Part shown: in pieces, positions 15,950 to 23,119 of the stretch
How positions within the stretch are numbered: position 1 is the stretch's first letter
Layout of the letters: the number at the start of each line of letters is the position of its first letter
From: Alphaproteobacteria bacterium
Lineage (GTDB): Bacteria > Pseudomonadota > Alphaproteobacteria > Caulobacterales > Caulobacteraceae
DNA: 64,000 bases
Reading direction: 5' to 3'
Assembly: GCA_018821435.1 (NCBI GenBank)
Contig: JAHJME010000034.1
Span: forward strand, 1 to 64,000
The notes under the pieces: model-generated
The model's database searches: none
Seen by the model: only the letters and a program-made list of their open reading frames with translations
What the model was told of the DNA's origin: nothing
Program-made: the position numbers and the translations under genes

Positions 15950-17545
15950 CTAGACCCCGGCTTGCGCCCGCGCCACCAGCACCGGTTCGCGGCCCACGGT
16001 CGGGCGCGCGCCGGGCGCGGGCGCATCGGCCTGCATCGCCGCGCCGGCGCCGACGACCAGGCGGCCGGCCACGTCGCACAGGGGTTCCAGCACGTCCAGC
16101 CGCCGCACCCAGGCGTGCGGCAGGGCGTCGATCCCATGCAGCACGCCCCAGAGCTGGCCCGCCACCGAGGCGGTGGTGTCGCTGTCGCCGTCGTGGTTGG
16201 CCGCCAGGCGGAGCGCGCCTTCGAAACTGTCGGCCCGCAGCACGGCGTAGAGGCCGATCGCCAGGGCCTCGTCGCCGGTCCACCCCTGACCCAGCTTGGC
16301 GATGGCGTCGCGGGCCGGAAGGTCGCTGGTCGCCAGGGCGCGGGCCGACTGCACCGCCGTCAGCACGGGCTGGCCGCCGGGCGCGCGCTGCAGACGGACT
16401 TCCATCCGCCCCAGCGCCGCCGCCAGCGGGGTCTCGGCCAGGAGGTCGCGCAGCAGGCTGGCGAAGGCCGCCGCGCTGAGGCGTCCGGCCGCGTGGCCGT
16501 GGGTCAGCGCCGCCGCCGCGTGGGCGACGTCGAACGCCGCGTCCGCGCCGATGCCGGGCAGCAGGCCCAGGGGCGCCACCCGCATCAGCGCGCCGCAGCC
16601 CTTGGACTCGTTGATCGGCGCCGTCGGCGTGCCACGCGCCCCGGCCCTCAGCGCCGAGAGGCAGGTGCTGCCCGGCGCCCGCACGGCCCACAGCTCGCGA
16701 TACTGGCTGAGACCCGTCGGCCCCGGGATCCAATCCTCCCGCTGGGTGCGCAGCCAGGCCAGGTAGGCGTGGCGGATCCGCAGCAGCGTCTCGGCCGGGT
16801 CGAACGCGCCGCCCTCGGCCGCGGCCGTCAGCACGCCTTCCCCGGTGAACAGGGTCATCTGGGTATCGTCGCTGACCGTCAGCGGTCCGGCCTGCGGCTG
16901 CGGCTCCACCAGGCCCGCGTCGCCGAACTTCGTGCGGATCTGCGCCCAGGTCTTGAACTCGACGGGATAGCCGAACGCGTCGCCCAGGGCGCCGCCGAAC
17001 AGGCAGCCCAGGATCTTGCCGGCCATGTGGTGGTTCACCGCGGCGCCGCAGATCGGCGCGGCGTTGCGCGGCGGATCGATCGTCGCCGCCAGCCGGGGCG
17101 CGCGCGTCCTCGTCGCCGCCTCGCCGGCCGGAACGCCCAGCTCGGCCAGCAGCAGGGCCGCGATCCAGCGGGCGCGGGCGCCACCGGCGTCGCAATGGAC
17201 CAGCACCCGGCCGCCGCGCCGCAGCACCGCCCTGACGCGATGGCCCGTATAGGCCCACAGGCGCTTGAAGCGCGCATCCGGCGCCGCGCCGACGCGCAGC
17301 GCGATATGGTGCCACTGGGGCGTCAGGCCGGGCAGGATGTCCAGCAGGTCGCCCCGGCCGAGCAGCCGCAGCTCATGGGCCGACATCAAGGTGATGATCG
17401 CGTCGGGCCGGAACGCCGTCACCGCGTCCAGGTCCTCGGCCAGCGTCGCCGACCCGCCGCCCGGGCAGGCCGACACGCCGATGATCGCCCGGCCATGAGC
17501 GATCGGCTCGATACGGAACGATTGCGGCGCGCAGGCGAGACTCAT
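15950..17545 (-). CDS. fusion of phosphatase-like domain and ADP-ribosylglycohydrolase
   Basis: A 531-residue protein. ATG 17545 is chosen because GAGGG lies 7 bases upstream (GTG 17566 is the longer option). Residues about 10-165 form a dual-specificity-phosphatase-like domain with a CX5R loop, 'VLVHCDAGGARARW' (Cys118, Arg124). The Ser/Thr that normally follows the Arg is Ala. Residues about 172-500 are an ADP-ribosylglycohydrolase: 'KILGCLFGGALGDAFGYPVE', 'SDDTQMTLF' (Asp226, Asp227) and 'NHDGDSDTTASVAGQLWG' supply the metal-binding acids. The second domain should remove ADP-ribose from a modified target. The first may dephosphorylate a linked product or recognise phosphate. It is divergent from an NrtR-type gene. 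Confidence 0.85.
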   Translation of the reverse strand: MSLACAPQSFRIEPIAHGRAIIGVSACPGGGSATLAEDLDAVTAFRPDAIITLMSAHELRLLGRGDLLDILPGLTPQWHHIALRVGAAPDARFKRLWAYTGHRVRAVLRRGGRVLVHCDAGGARARWIAALLLAELGVPAGEAATRTRAPRLAATIDPPRNAAPICGAAVNHHMAGKILGCLFGGALGDAFGYPVEFKTWAQIRTKFGDAGLVEPQPQAGPLTVSDDTQMTLFTGEGVLTAAAEGGAFDPAETLLRIRHAYLAWLRTQREDWIPGPTGLSQYRELWAVRAPGSTCLSALRAGARGTPTAPINESKGCGALMRVAPLGLLPGIGADAAFDVAHAAAALTHGHAAGRLSAAAFASLLRDLLAETPLAAALGRMEVRLQRAPGGQPVLTAVQSARALATSDLPARDAIAKLGQGWTGDEALAIGLYAVLRADSFEGALRLAANHDGDSDTTASVAGQLWGVLHGIDALPHAWVRRLDVLEPLCDVAGRLVVGAGAAMQADAPAPGARPTVGREPVLVARAQAGV

Positions 17546-17579
17546 CACGGGACCCTCGATTGACACAGGTCGGAACTGA

Positions 17580-17602
17580 CTTAGTGTGTGATTAACACTT
17601 AG
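17580..17602. promoter_or_regulatory. 23-base palindrome 1, probable NrtR operator
   Basis: The sequence fits CTnAGTGT-N7-ACACTnAG (one mismatched pair in the arms). It lies between the divergent ADP-ribosylglycohydrolase and nrtR genes. Its core GTGT-N7-ACAC is repeated in palindrome 2, centre to centre 32 bases away, about three helical turns. It overlaps the probable -10 region of the minus-strand gene (TTGACG read on the minus strand from 17625 to 17620, then TAAGTG after 18 bases). Confidence 0.65.
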
Positions 17603-17611
17603 CAGCCCTTA

Positions 17612-17634
17612 GTTAGTGTCGTCAACACACGAAC
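17612..17634. promoter_or_regulatory. 23-base palindrome 2, probable NrtR operator
   Basis: The sequence fits GTTnGTGT-nnTnAnn-ACACnAAC. It ends one base before the nrtR start codon at 17635 and covers the minus-strand TTGACG (-35-like). It shares the GTGT-N7-ACAC core with palindrome 1. Binding here would block both the divergent promoter and nrtR itself, so autoregulation is likely. Confidence 0.65.
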
Positions 17635-18276
17635 ATGCCGTTCATCTACGAATATCCCCATCCCGCCGTCGCCACGGACATCGCGGTCTTCACCCTGCGG
17701 CGCGGCGCGCTGAACGTTCTGCTCATCGAGCGGGGCGCCGCGCCCTACCTGGGCGCCTGGGCGCTGCCGGGCGGATTCCTCCAGCCGGACGAGGAGCTGG
17801 ACCAGTGCGCGCGGCGCGAACTGCTGGAGGAGACCGGCGTCGACGCGGACCTGCTCATGCAGTTCGCCACCTTCAGCGCGCCCGACCGCGATCCCCGCGA
17901 GCGGGTGATCTCCGTGGCCTACCTGGCCCTGCTCGCGTCGGACGAACTACGCCTGGAGGCCAGCACCGACGCGGCCCAGGCGCGCTGGTTTCCGATCGGC
18001 GACCTGCCGGAGCTGGCCTTCGACCACGACACGATCCTGCGCCGCGCATTCGAGGTCCTGGGGTCGAGGGCGCGGCAGATCTCGCCCCTGTTCGCCCTGC
18101 TGCCGGCGCGGTTCACCCTCAGCCAGCTTCAGGGCGCCTACGAGGCGGTCACCGGCGAGGACGCCGAGAAGCGGAACTTCCGCAAGACCGTCGCCACGCT
18201 GGGCTGCGTGCGCGAGACCGACGACTTCGCCCATGGCGCCCATCGCCCGGCGCGCCTGTACGAACCCGTGGTCTGA
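17635..18276 (+). CDS. NrtR-type regulator: Nudix domain plus winged helix
   Basis: A 213-residue protein. Residues 10-140 form a Nudix domain and residues about 150-213 a winged-helix domain ('RFTLSQLQGAYEAVTGEDAE', 'KRNFRKTVATLGCV'), the layout of NrtR, the regulator of NAD metabolism that binds ADP-ribose-type ligands. The Nudix box is complete (Gly47, Glu53, Arg61-Glu62, Glu65-Glu66, Gly68), so unlike several NrtR proteins it may also hydrolyse a substrate. No ribosome site precedes ATG 17635, so translation may be leaderless. The divergent partner acts on ADP-ribose, which supports the ligand class. Confidence 0.85.
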   Translation: MPFIYEYPHPAVATDIAVFTLRRGALNVLLIERGAAPYLGAWALPGGFLQPDEELDQCARRELLEETGVDADLLMQFATFSAPDRDPRERVISVAYLALLASDELRLEASTDAAQARWFPIGDLPELAFDHDTILRRAFEVLGSRARQISPLFALLPARFTLSQLQGAYEAVTGEDAEKRNFRKTVATLGCVRETDDFAHGAHRPARLYEPVV

Positions 18277-18298
18277 TCCGGAACCCCTAGCGCCCGAG

Positions 18299-18313
18299 GA
18301 GGCTTCAAGCCTC
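18299..18313. promoter_or_regulatory. short palindrome between nrtR and hybrid kinase
   Basis: GAGGCTT-c-AAGCCTC forms a 15-base palindrome 22 bases after the nrtR stop. As RNA it gives only a 5-base-pair stem without a T-run. It could be a weak terminator or an operator for the downstream kinase. Confidence 0.3.
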
Positions 18314-18414
18314 TGATCGGACGACAAAATTGCACGCTCGCCTTGTGTCGGGGATGCGTGCATGACCGGGTGACGATCCCAAACCTGCCCGTCCGCTCCC
18401 CGCTAGGCGTCGTG

Positions 18415-20367
18415 ATGTCCGAGCCTTCCCCCCCGCGCCCCCTCACCGACCTGGCGCAGGCCGAGCGGTTCCAGCTGCTCATCGACGCGGTGAAGGACTA
18501 CGCGATCTACCTGCTGGACGCGGACGGTCACGTCGCCACCTGGAACACGGGGGCTCAGCTCTTCAAGGGCTACACGGCCCAGGAGATCATCGGCCAGCAT
18601 TTCTCGGTGTTCTACACCCCCGAGGACCTCGCCGTGGAGATGCCCCGCCGCGCCCTGGAAACCGCGGCGCGCGAGGGGCGCTTCGAAGCCGAAGGCTGGC
18701 GGGTCCGCAAGGACGGTACGCGGTTCTGGACCCACGTGGTCATCGACCCGGTCTACGCCGAGAACGGCGCGGTCATGGGCTTCGCCAAGATCACCCGCGA
18801 CGTCTCCGAAAGGCGCGCCACCGACCAGGCGCTGCTGGAGAGCGAGCGCCGCTTCCGCCTGCTGGTCCAGGGTGTGCACGACTACGCCATCTACATGCTG
18901 GATCCCGAGGGCATCGTCACCAACTGGAACGCCGGGGCGGAATCCATCAAGGGCTACAAGGCCGGCGAGATCGTCGGGCGCCACTTCTCGCTGTTCTACA
19001 CGCCTGAGGACCGGGCGGGCGGCGGGCCGGCGCGCGCCCTGGAGACCGCGTTGCGGGAGGGCCGGTTCGAGGGTGAGGGCGAGCGGGTTCGCAAGACCGG
19101 CGAGCGCTTCTGGGCCAGCGTGGTCATCGACCCGATCCACGACGACCACGGCACGCTCCTCGGCTTCGCCAAGGTCACCCGCGACATCACCGAGAAGCGA
19201 GACTCCGCGCGCGAGATCGCCCGCGCCCGCGAGGAGCTGCTGCAGGCGCAGAAGATGGAGGCGATCGGCCGCCTGACCGGCGGCGTCGCCCACGACTTCA
19301 ACAACCTGCTGACGGTGATCCGCGCGTCCGCCGATTTCCTGCGCCGTCCCAATCTCAGCGAGGAGAAGCGCGCGCGTTACGTCAACGCGATCGCCGAGAC
19401 CGCCGACCGCGCCGCCGTGCTGACCGGCCAGCTCCTGGCCTTCGCGCGGCGCCAGCCGCTCCAGCCGGAGGTGTTCGACGTCGGTGATCGGCTGCGCGGC
19501 CTGCAGCAGATCATCGGCACGACCATCGGCTCGTCGGTCAGCGTCCAGGTTCGGCTGCCCGAGATCGCGCACCGCATCCAGGCCGATCCCAGCCAGTTCG
19601 AGACCGCCATCCTCAACATGGTGATCAACGCCCGGGACGCGATGCCGCGCGGCGGCGCGATCACCATCAGCGCGTCGCATGCGATCAACGTGCCCTCGGT
19701 CCGCGGCCATGCGGCGGCGGCCGGCGATTTCGTCGCCATCGACATCGCCGACACCGGAACCGGCATGGCGCCCGACACGCTGGCCCGGATCTTCGAGCCG
19801 TTCTTCACCACCAAGGCCGTGGACAAGGGCACCGGCCTGGGACTCAGCCAGGTCTACGGTTTCGCCAAGCAGTCGCGCGGCGAGGTCGACGTCCGCAGCC
19901 GACTGGGCCAGGGCACCACCTTCACCCTCTATCTGCCGCGCACCCTGGCGAAGGCCGGACCGCCGCCCCGCGCGCCCAGCGTCGATCCGGGCAGCGTGCC
20001 GGTGCGCCAGATCCTGCTGGTCGAGGACAACCAGGGCGTCGGCCACTTCGCCGAGGACCTGCTGCGCGAGCTGGGCCAGACCGTGACCTGGGTCGGCGAC
20101 GGCCAGGCCGCCCTCGACCTGCTGGAGCACCGCGCCGCCGAGTTCGACCTGGTCTTCTCCGACGTGGTCATGCCCGGCATCAGCGGCATCGAACTGGGGC
20201 AGGAAATCCAGATGCGCTGGCCCGCCCTCGAGGTCATCCTGACCAGCGGCTACAGCCACGTCATCGCCGAGGAGGGGACCCACGGCTTCCCCCTGCTCAA
20301 GAAGCCCTACTCGATCGACGGCCTGCTCGAAGTGCTGCGCCGCAACGCCTCGCAGACGGCCGACTGA
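18415..20367 (+). CDS. hybrid histidine kinase with two PAS domains and receiver
   Basis: A 650-residue soluble sensor. PAS domain 1 (about 20-135) and PAS domain 2 (about 145-275) are near-duplicates: 'DYAIYLLDADGHVATWNTGA' and 'DYAIYMLDPEGIVTNWNAGA', each with 'GxHFSxFYTPED'. A HisKA domain carries His293 in 'GGVAHDFNNLLTVI', then come the ATPase N box ('MVINARDAMPRGG'), G boxes ('DTGTGM', 'GTGLGLS'), and a C-terminal receiver with Asp583 in 'VFSDVVMPG'. No membrane segment is visible, so it senses a cytoplasmic cue, possibly redox or a small ligand. GTG 18412 and ATG 18415 are adjacent starts. Confidence 0.92.
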   Translation: MSEPSPPRPLTDLAQAERFQLLIDAVKDYAIYLLDADGHVATWNTGAQLFKGYTAQEIIGQHFSVFYTPEDLAVEMPRRALETAAREGRFEAEGWRVRKDGTRFWTHVVIDPVYAENGAVMGFAKITRDVSERRATDQALLESERRFRLLVQGVHDYAIYMLDPEGIVTNWNAGAESIKGYKAGEIVGRHFSLFYTPEDRAGGGPARALETALREGRFEGEGERVRKTGERFWASVVIDPIHDDHGTLLGFAKVTRDITEKRDSAREIARAREELLQAQKMEAIGRLTGGVAHDFNNLLTVIRASADFLRRPNLSEEKRARYVNAIAETADRAAVLTGQLLAFARRQPLQPEVFDVGDRLRGLQQIIGTTIGSSVSVQVRLPEIAHRIQADPSQFETAILNMVINARDAMPRGGAITISASHAINVPSVRGHAAAAGDFVAIDIADTGTGMAPDTLARIFEPFFTTKAVDKGTGLGLSQVYGFAKQSRGEVDVRSRLGQGTTFTLYLPRTLAKAGPPPRAPSVDPGSVPVRQILLVEDNQGVGHFAEDLLRELGQTVTWVGDGQAALDLLEHRAAEFDLVFSDVVMPGISGIELGQEIQMRWPALEVILTSGYSHVIAEEGTHGFPLLKKPYSIDGLLEVLRRNASQTAD

Positions 20368-21249
20368 TCACCCCCGCGCCGGGTGCAGCCCCTGCAGGCC
20401 CAGCCCGTTCAGCTCGCGCCGCAGCACCGCCGAGCGGCGCATGATCTCGCGCGGCGAGTTGAAATACTCGGTCGGCGTCATGCCCATGAACTGGCGGAAG
20501 TCGCGGTTGAAATGGGCCTGGTCGTAGTAGCCGTCGTCGATCACCCCCGACAGCGGCTGGTCCAGAACGCCGCGCACCCGCTCCAGCGTCCGCAGGAACC
20601 GCTTCTGGCGCAACAGCTGCTTGGGGGTGAAGCCGAACGCCCGGTCGCACAGCCGGTGCAATGTCCGCTCCGACACCTCCACCGCGGCGGCCAGCGAGGC
20701 CACGTCCTCGTGCGGCTCCAGCAGTTCGCGATGCACCACGGCGATGCGCGGATCGGCCGGCGGCCGCGCGGCGTCGCGGGCGATGAACCAGGCGTCCAGC
20801 ACGGCGGCGATGCCCGCGTCGTCCGGCGCCGCCATCAGGTCGGCGTACAGCCCGTCCGCATCCGCCGGCCCGACGAAATCGCCCAGCGTCCGCACCTGGT
20901 TGGCCATGCCTGCGGCCTCGGCGTCGAACATCGTGGCCCAGCCCAGCGGCGTCAGCCCCGCCCCCAGCATGATCGCCCGGCCGGTCGAGGCGAAGATCGC
21001 CGCCCGGTCGGTGGGCCCGAACAGCCCCGATTCCTGCGGCGTCGGCGAGTGGGCGCCGTCGACCGTCAGCCGCCATTCGCCGGCCAGCTGGAACCGGACA
21101 TTGCCCGGCCCGGCCAGCAGGTGGTCCGACACCGCCTGCCAGGCGTCCAGGATGTAATAGGCGTCGACCAGCTCGGAGAGGCCGGCGGCGGGCCGCAGGA
21201 AACGCACCGACAGCGGCGCATTCCCCGCTGAGAGAATCTCGTCCGGCAT
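20368..21249 (-). CDS. AraC-family transcriptional regulator
   Basis: A 293-residue protein. ATG 21249 follows GGGGGTTGAG. The N-terminal part is a divergent ligand-binding or cupin-like domain ('VRFLRPAAGLSELVDAYYIL'). The C-terminal 110 residues are an AraC double HTH: 'DVASLAAAVEVSERTLHRLC', 'GFTPKQLLRQKRFL' and the signature 'DQAHFNRDFRQFMGMTPTEY'. It stops adjacent to the convergent kinase gene. The target is unknown, and the divergent PEP-CTERM gene is one candidate. Confidence 0.85.
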   Translation of the reverse strand: MPDEILSAGNAPLSVRFLRPAAGLSELVDAYYILDAWQAVSDHLLAGPGNVRFQLAGEWRLTVDGAHSPTPQESGLFGPTDRAAIFASTGRAIMLGAGLTPLGWATMFDAEAAGMANQVRTLGDFVGPADADGLYADLMAAPDDAGIAAVLDAWFIARDAARPPADPRIAVVHRELLEPHEDVASLAAAVEVSERTLHRLCDRAFGFTPKQLLRQKRFLRTLERVRGVLDQPLSGVIDDGYYDQAHFNRDFRQFMGMTPTEYFNSPREIMRRSAVLRRELNGLGLQGLHPARG

Positions 21250-21383
21250 ACTCAACCCCCGGTAACGCCACCCACGCGAACAACGCTCGAATATCGTCGT
21301 CGTGGCAGGATTCTCCAATCCCCTCAGCCCGTTGGCCGACAGCAGTACGGCCTGATCGCACTTCAACCAATGGGGCAGTATCG

Positions 21384-22085
21384 ATGCGAGTTCTGACATC
21401 CTTGATCGCGGCGGGCGTTCTGGCCGCCGTCGCCGCGCCGGCTTCGGCCGCCAGCTATGTGGCCTACGACCAGTTCCAGCTGGTCGGCGGCTCCGTGCAG
21501 ACCGGCGACTTCGCGGTCGGCTATTTCACCGGCGCCTTCACCGGCGACATCACCGCCTATCCCACGACCCAGGCGGCCTGCGGCGGCACGGCCGGCGTCT
21601 TCTGCGTGCGCAACGGCGAGGCGTCCGTCGCCAAGGCCACGGCGGGCACGTTCGACCCGCCCGGCAGCTCGTTCTTCCAGGCCGGCTTCCTGAACCTGCA
21701 CGCCGACACCGGGATCGACACGGCCGTCCAGTTCACCGCGCAGACCGCCGGCCTCTACAGCTTCGTCGGCAGCTACCAGGCCCATGACGTCAGCCCCACC
21801 GGGGTCGACATCGCCGGCTACGTCGGCACGACCCAGCAGTTCGCCGACACCTTCACCGGCGGCTCGCGGTCGTTCAACTTCGACGCCAACCTGGCGGCCG
21901 GCCAGAAGGTCAGCTTCATCCTCGGCGCCGCCGGGAACTACACCTACGACTCCACCGGCTTCGCGCTCACCGTCACCGCCCCCGACGTGGGCGGCGTGCC
22001 CGAGCCCGCCACCTGGGCGATGATGATCCTGGGCTTCTTCGGCATGGGCGCGACGCTCCGCCGGCGTCACGGCCTCGCGGCCTGA
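21384..22085 (+). CDS. PEP-CTERM sorted exported protein
   Basis: A 233-residue protein with a signal peptide (MRVLTSLIAAGVLAAVAAPASA), a beta-rich body with one Cys pair ('QAACGGTAGVFCV') and the sorting tail 'VPEPATWAMMILGFFGMGAT' plus LRRRHG. It is the third PEP-CTERM protein in the window and is divergent from the AraC-family gene. The body resembles the small jelly-roll proteins that often carry this tail. Its partner sortase is not in the window. Confidence 0.85.
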   Translation: MRVLTSLIAAGVLAAVAAPASAASYVAYDQFQLVGGSVQTGDFAVGYFTGAFTGDITAYPTTQAACGGTAGVFCVRNGEASVAKATAGTFDPPGSSFFQAGFLNLHADTGIDTAVQFTAQTAGLYSFVGSYQAHDVSPTGVDIAGYVGTTQQFADTFTGGSRSFNFDANLAAGQKVSFILGAAGNYTYDSTGFALTVTAPDVGGVPEPATWAMMILGFFGMGATLRRRHGLAA

Positions 22086-22093
22086 TCGCGGAC

Positions 22094-22121
22094 GGCGGCG
22101 GGGGTTCGCCCCCTCGCCGCC
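22094..22121. terminator. bidirectional hairpin between convergent genes
   Basis: GGCGGCGGGGG (22094-22104) pairs with 22109-22121 around a TTCG loop with a two-base bulge. It fills the gap between the PEP-CTERM stop (22085) and the terminase-like stop (22122-22124). UUCG tetraloops make very stable RNA hairpins. No T-run is present. Confidence 0.5.
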
Positions 22122-22808
22122 TCAGTCGATCGGGCCATACCGCCCACGGCCGAACGTGCGCGGCGCCAGCTTCGCGCACCGCGCATGCGCCTGGGCTTCC
22201 AGCCGGGCCAGCCCCCGCATCGACGCGGCCTCCGTCCCCAGCCAGCGCGCCCGCGCGGCCGCGGTGTCGACCACATGGACGAACGCCACCGCCTTCGCCC
22301 GCTGGTACATGGCGCGGAACACCGGATCGGCCCGGAGCCAGTTGTAGACGGTCCCCTGCGACGGCATCGCCGGGTCGCGGCACACCCGGTACAGCGCCTC
22401 GCCCAGGCACAGCCGGTGGCAGATCGCCGCGCCGATCTCCGGCGTATAGGTGCTGCGCGGCGGGATCCGCGCCCGCCCGTCGCGCGACGTCGCCGCCCGC
22501 GCTTCCCACCGTTCCAGCTTCGCCGCCCGCCGCTCGGCATGTCGCGCCCGGTCGGCGGCCCGCGAGATCGCCATCGCCATCGCCTTGGCCGCCGCGAAGT
22601 CCGGGCGCGCCCGCGCCCAGTTCCACACCGTCTTCTCGGTCGGCATCGCCGGATCCGCCCGACACATCGACCTCAGGCTCTCCCCCGCGGCCAGCCGCCG
22701 GCAGAGGCCCGCCGCCAGCGCGGCGTCATACGACGGCGCATAAATCCCCACCGGCGCCGGCTGCCGCGCCAGCGTCCGCACGGCCTTGGGGCGGGGCGAT
22801 TTCGGCAT
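22122..22808 (-). CDS. terminase small subunit-like protein with duplicated HTH
   Basis: A 228-residue basic protein containing two copies of a phage terminase-small-subunit-like module: 'LCRRLAAGESLRSMCRADPA' with MPTEKTVWNW (about 33-63), and 'ICHRLCLGEALYRVCRDPAM' with PSQGTVYNWL (about 129-158), each followed by a helical 'F..A...A.A' segment. Small terminases recognise phage pac sites, but no large terminase or other phage gene is nearby. A LexA box stands 35 bases upstream of its start. It may be a domesticated DNA-binding protein or a regulator induced by DNA damage. Confidence 0.75.
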   Translation of the reverse strand: MPKSPRPKAVRTLARQPAPVGIYAPSYDAALAAGLCRRLAAGESLRSMCRADPAMPTEKTVWNWARARPDFAAAKAMAMAISRAADRARHAERRAAKLERWEARAATSRDGRARIPPRSTYTPEIGAAICHRLCLGEALYRVCRDPAMPSQGTVYNWLRADPVFRAMYQRAKAVAFVHVVDTAAARARWLGTEAASMRGLARLEAQAHARCAKLAPRTFGRGRYGPID

Positions 22809-23119
22809 CGGCGGAGGATAGCAGAGGGGTGGGCGCGGATGCGAACATTAAGTGAACATTCAGGCGGCGGAAGGTTGCGCTACGTGAGCCGCTATGCGCC
22901 AGGAGTTGACTTGGCTCCGGTGCGGAAGGCGGACATACGCTGTACGCGGGACGACTTGCTCCTCATCGCTTCCGCGAAGAAGCTACCAGGACGTTCTTGG
23001 TGATCCGCGGGAAAAGTGTCTGGAAATTCCGTCGCTTAGAAGGGTGCCATTTGCACGTGCGTAGCAGTTCTGTGTAGCAGATTGGGCCGATTGGCAAGCT
23101 GGCCAAGGCCGGGCCGCTG
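22809..23119. other. 311-base gene-free region with LexA box
   Basis: No convincing gene is present. The left end carries the LexA box of the terminase-like gene (22843-22857). The base composition falls toward the right, into the lower-GC operon. A loose inverted repeat near 23090-23115 (GGCAAGCTGGCC...GGCCGGGCC) could end the operon's transcript. Confidence 0.5.
22843..22857 (-). promoter_or_regulatory. LexA (SOS) box for terminase-like gene
   Basis: Read on the minus strand the site is GTTC-ACTTAAT-GTTC, a perfect match to the alphaproteobacterial LexA box GTTC-N7-GTTC, with an AT-rich spacer. It lies 35 bases upstream of the minus-strand start codon at 22808, where a promoter would be. 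Confidence 0.75.

Noticed and set aside
15152..17563. 803-codon plus-strand frame opposite the rhodanese and ADPRG genes
   Set aside because: Arg/His/Gly-rich with no motif; both minus-strand genes have clear domains.
18403..20283. Minus-strand frame opposite the hybrid kinase
   Set aside because: Typical antisense frame of GC-rich coding DNA, no family features.
21278..21292. Possible LexA box GAAC-N7-GAAT upstream of the AraC gene
   Set aside because: The last base breaks the consensus, and one-mismatch copies occur by chance.
22122..22808. Prophage remnant
   Set aside because: Only one terminase-like protein; no integrase, capsid, portal or lysis gene, and composition is host-like.
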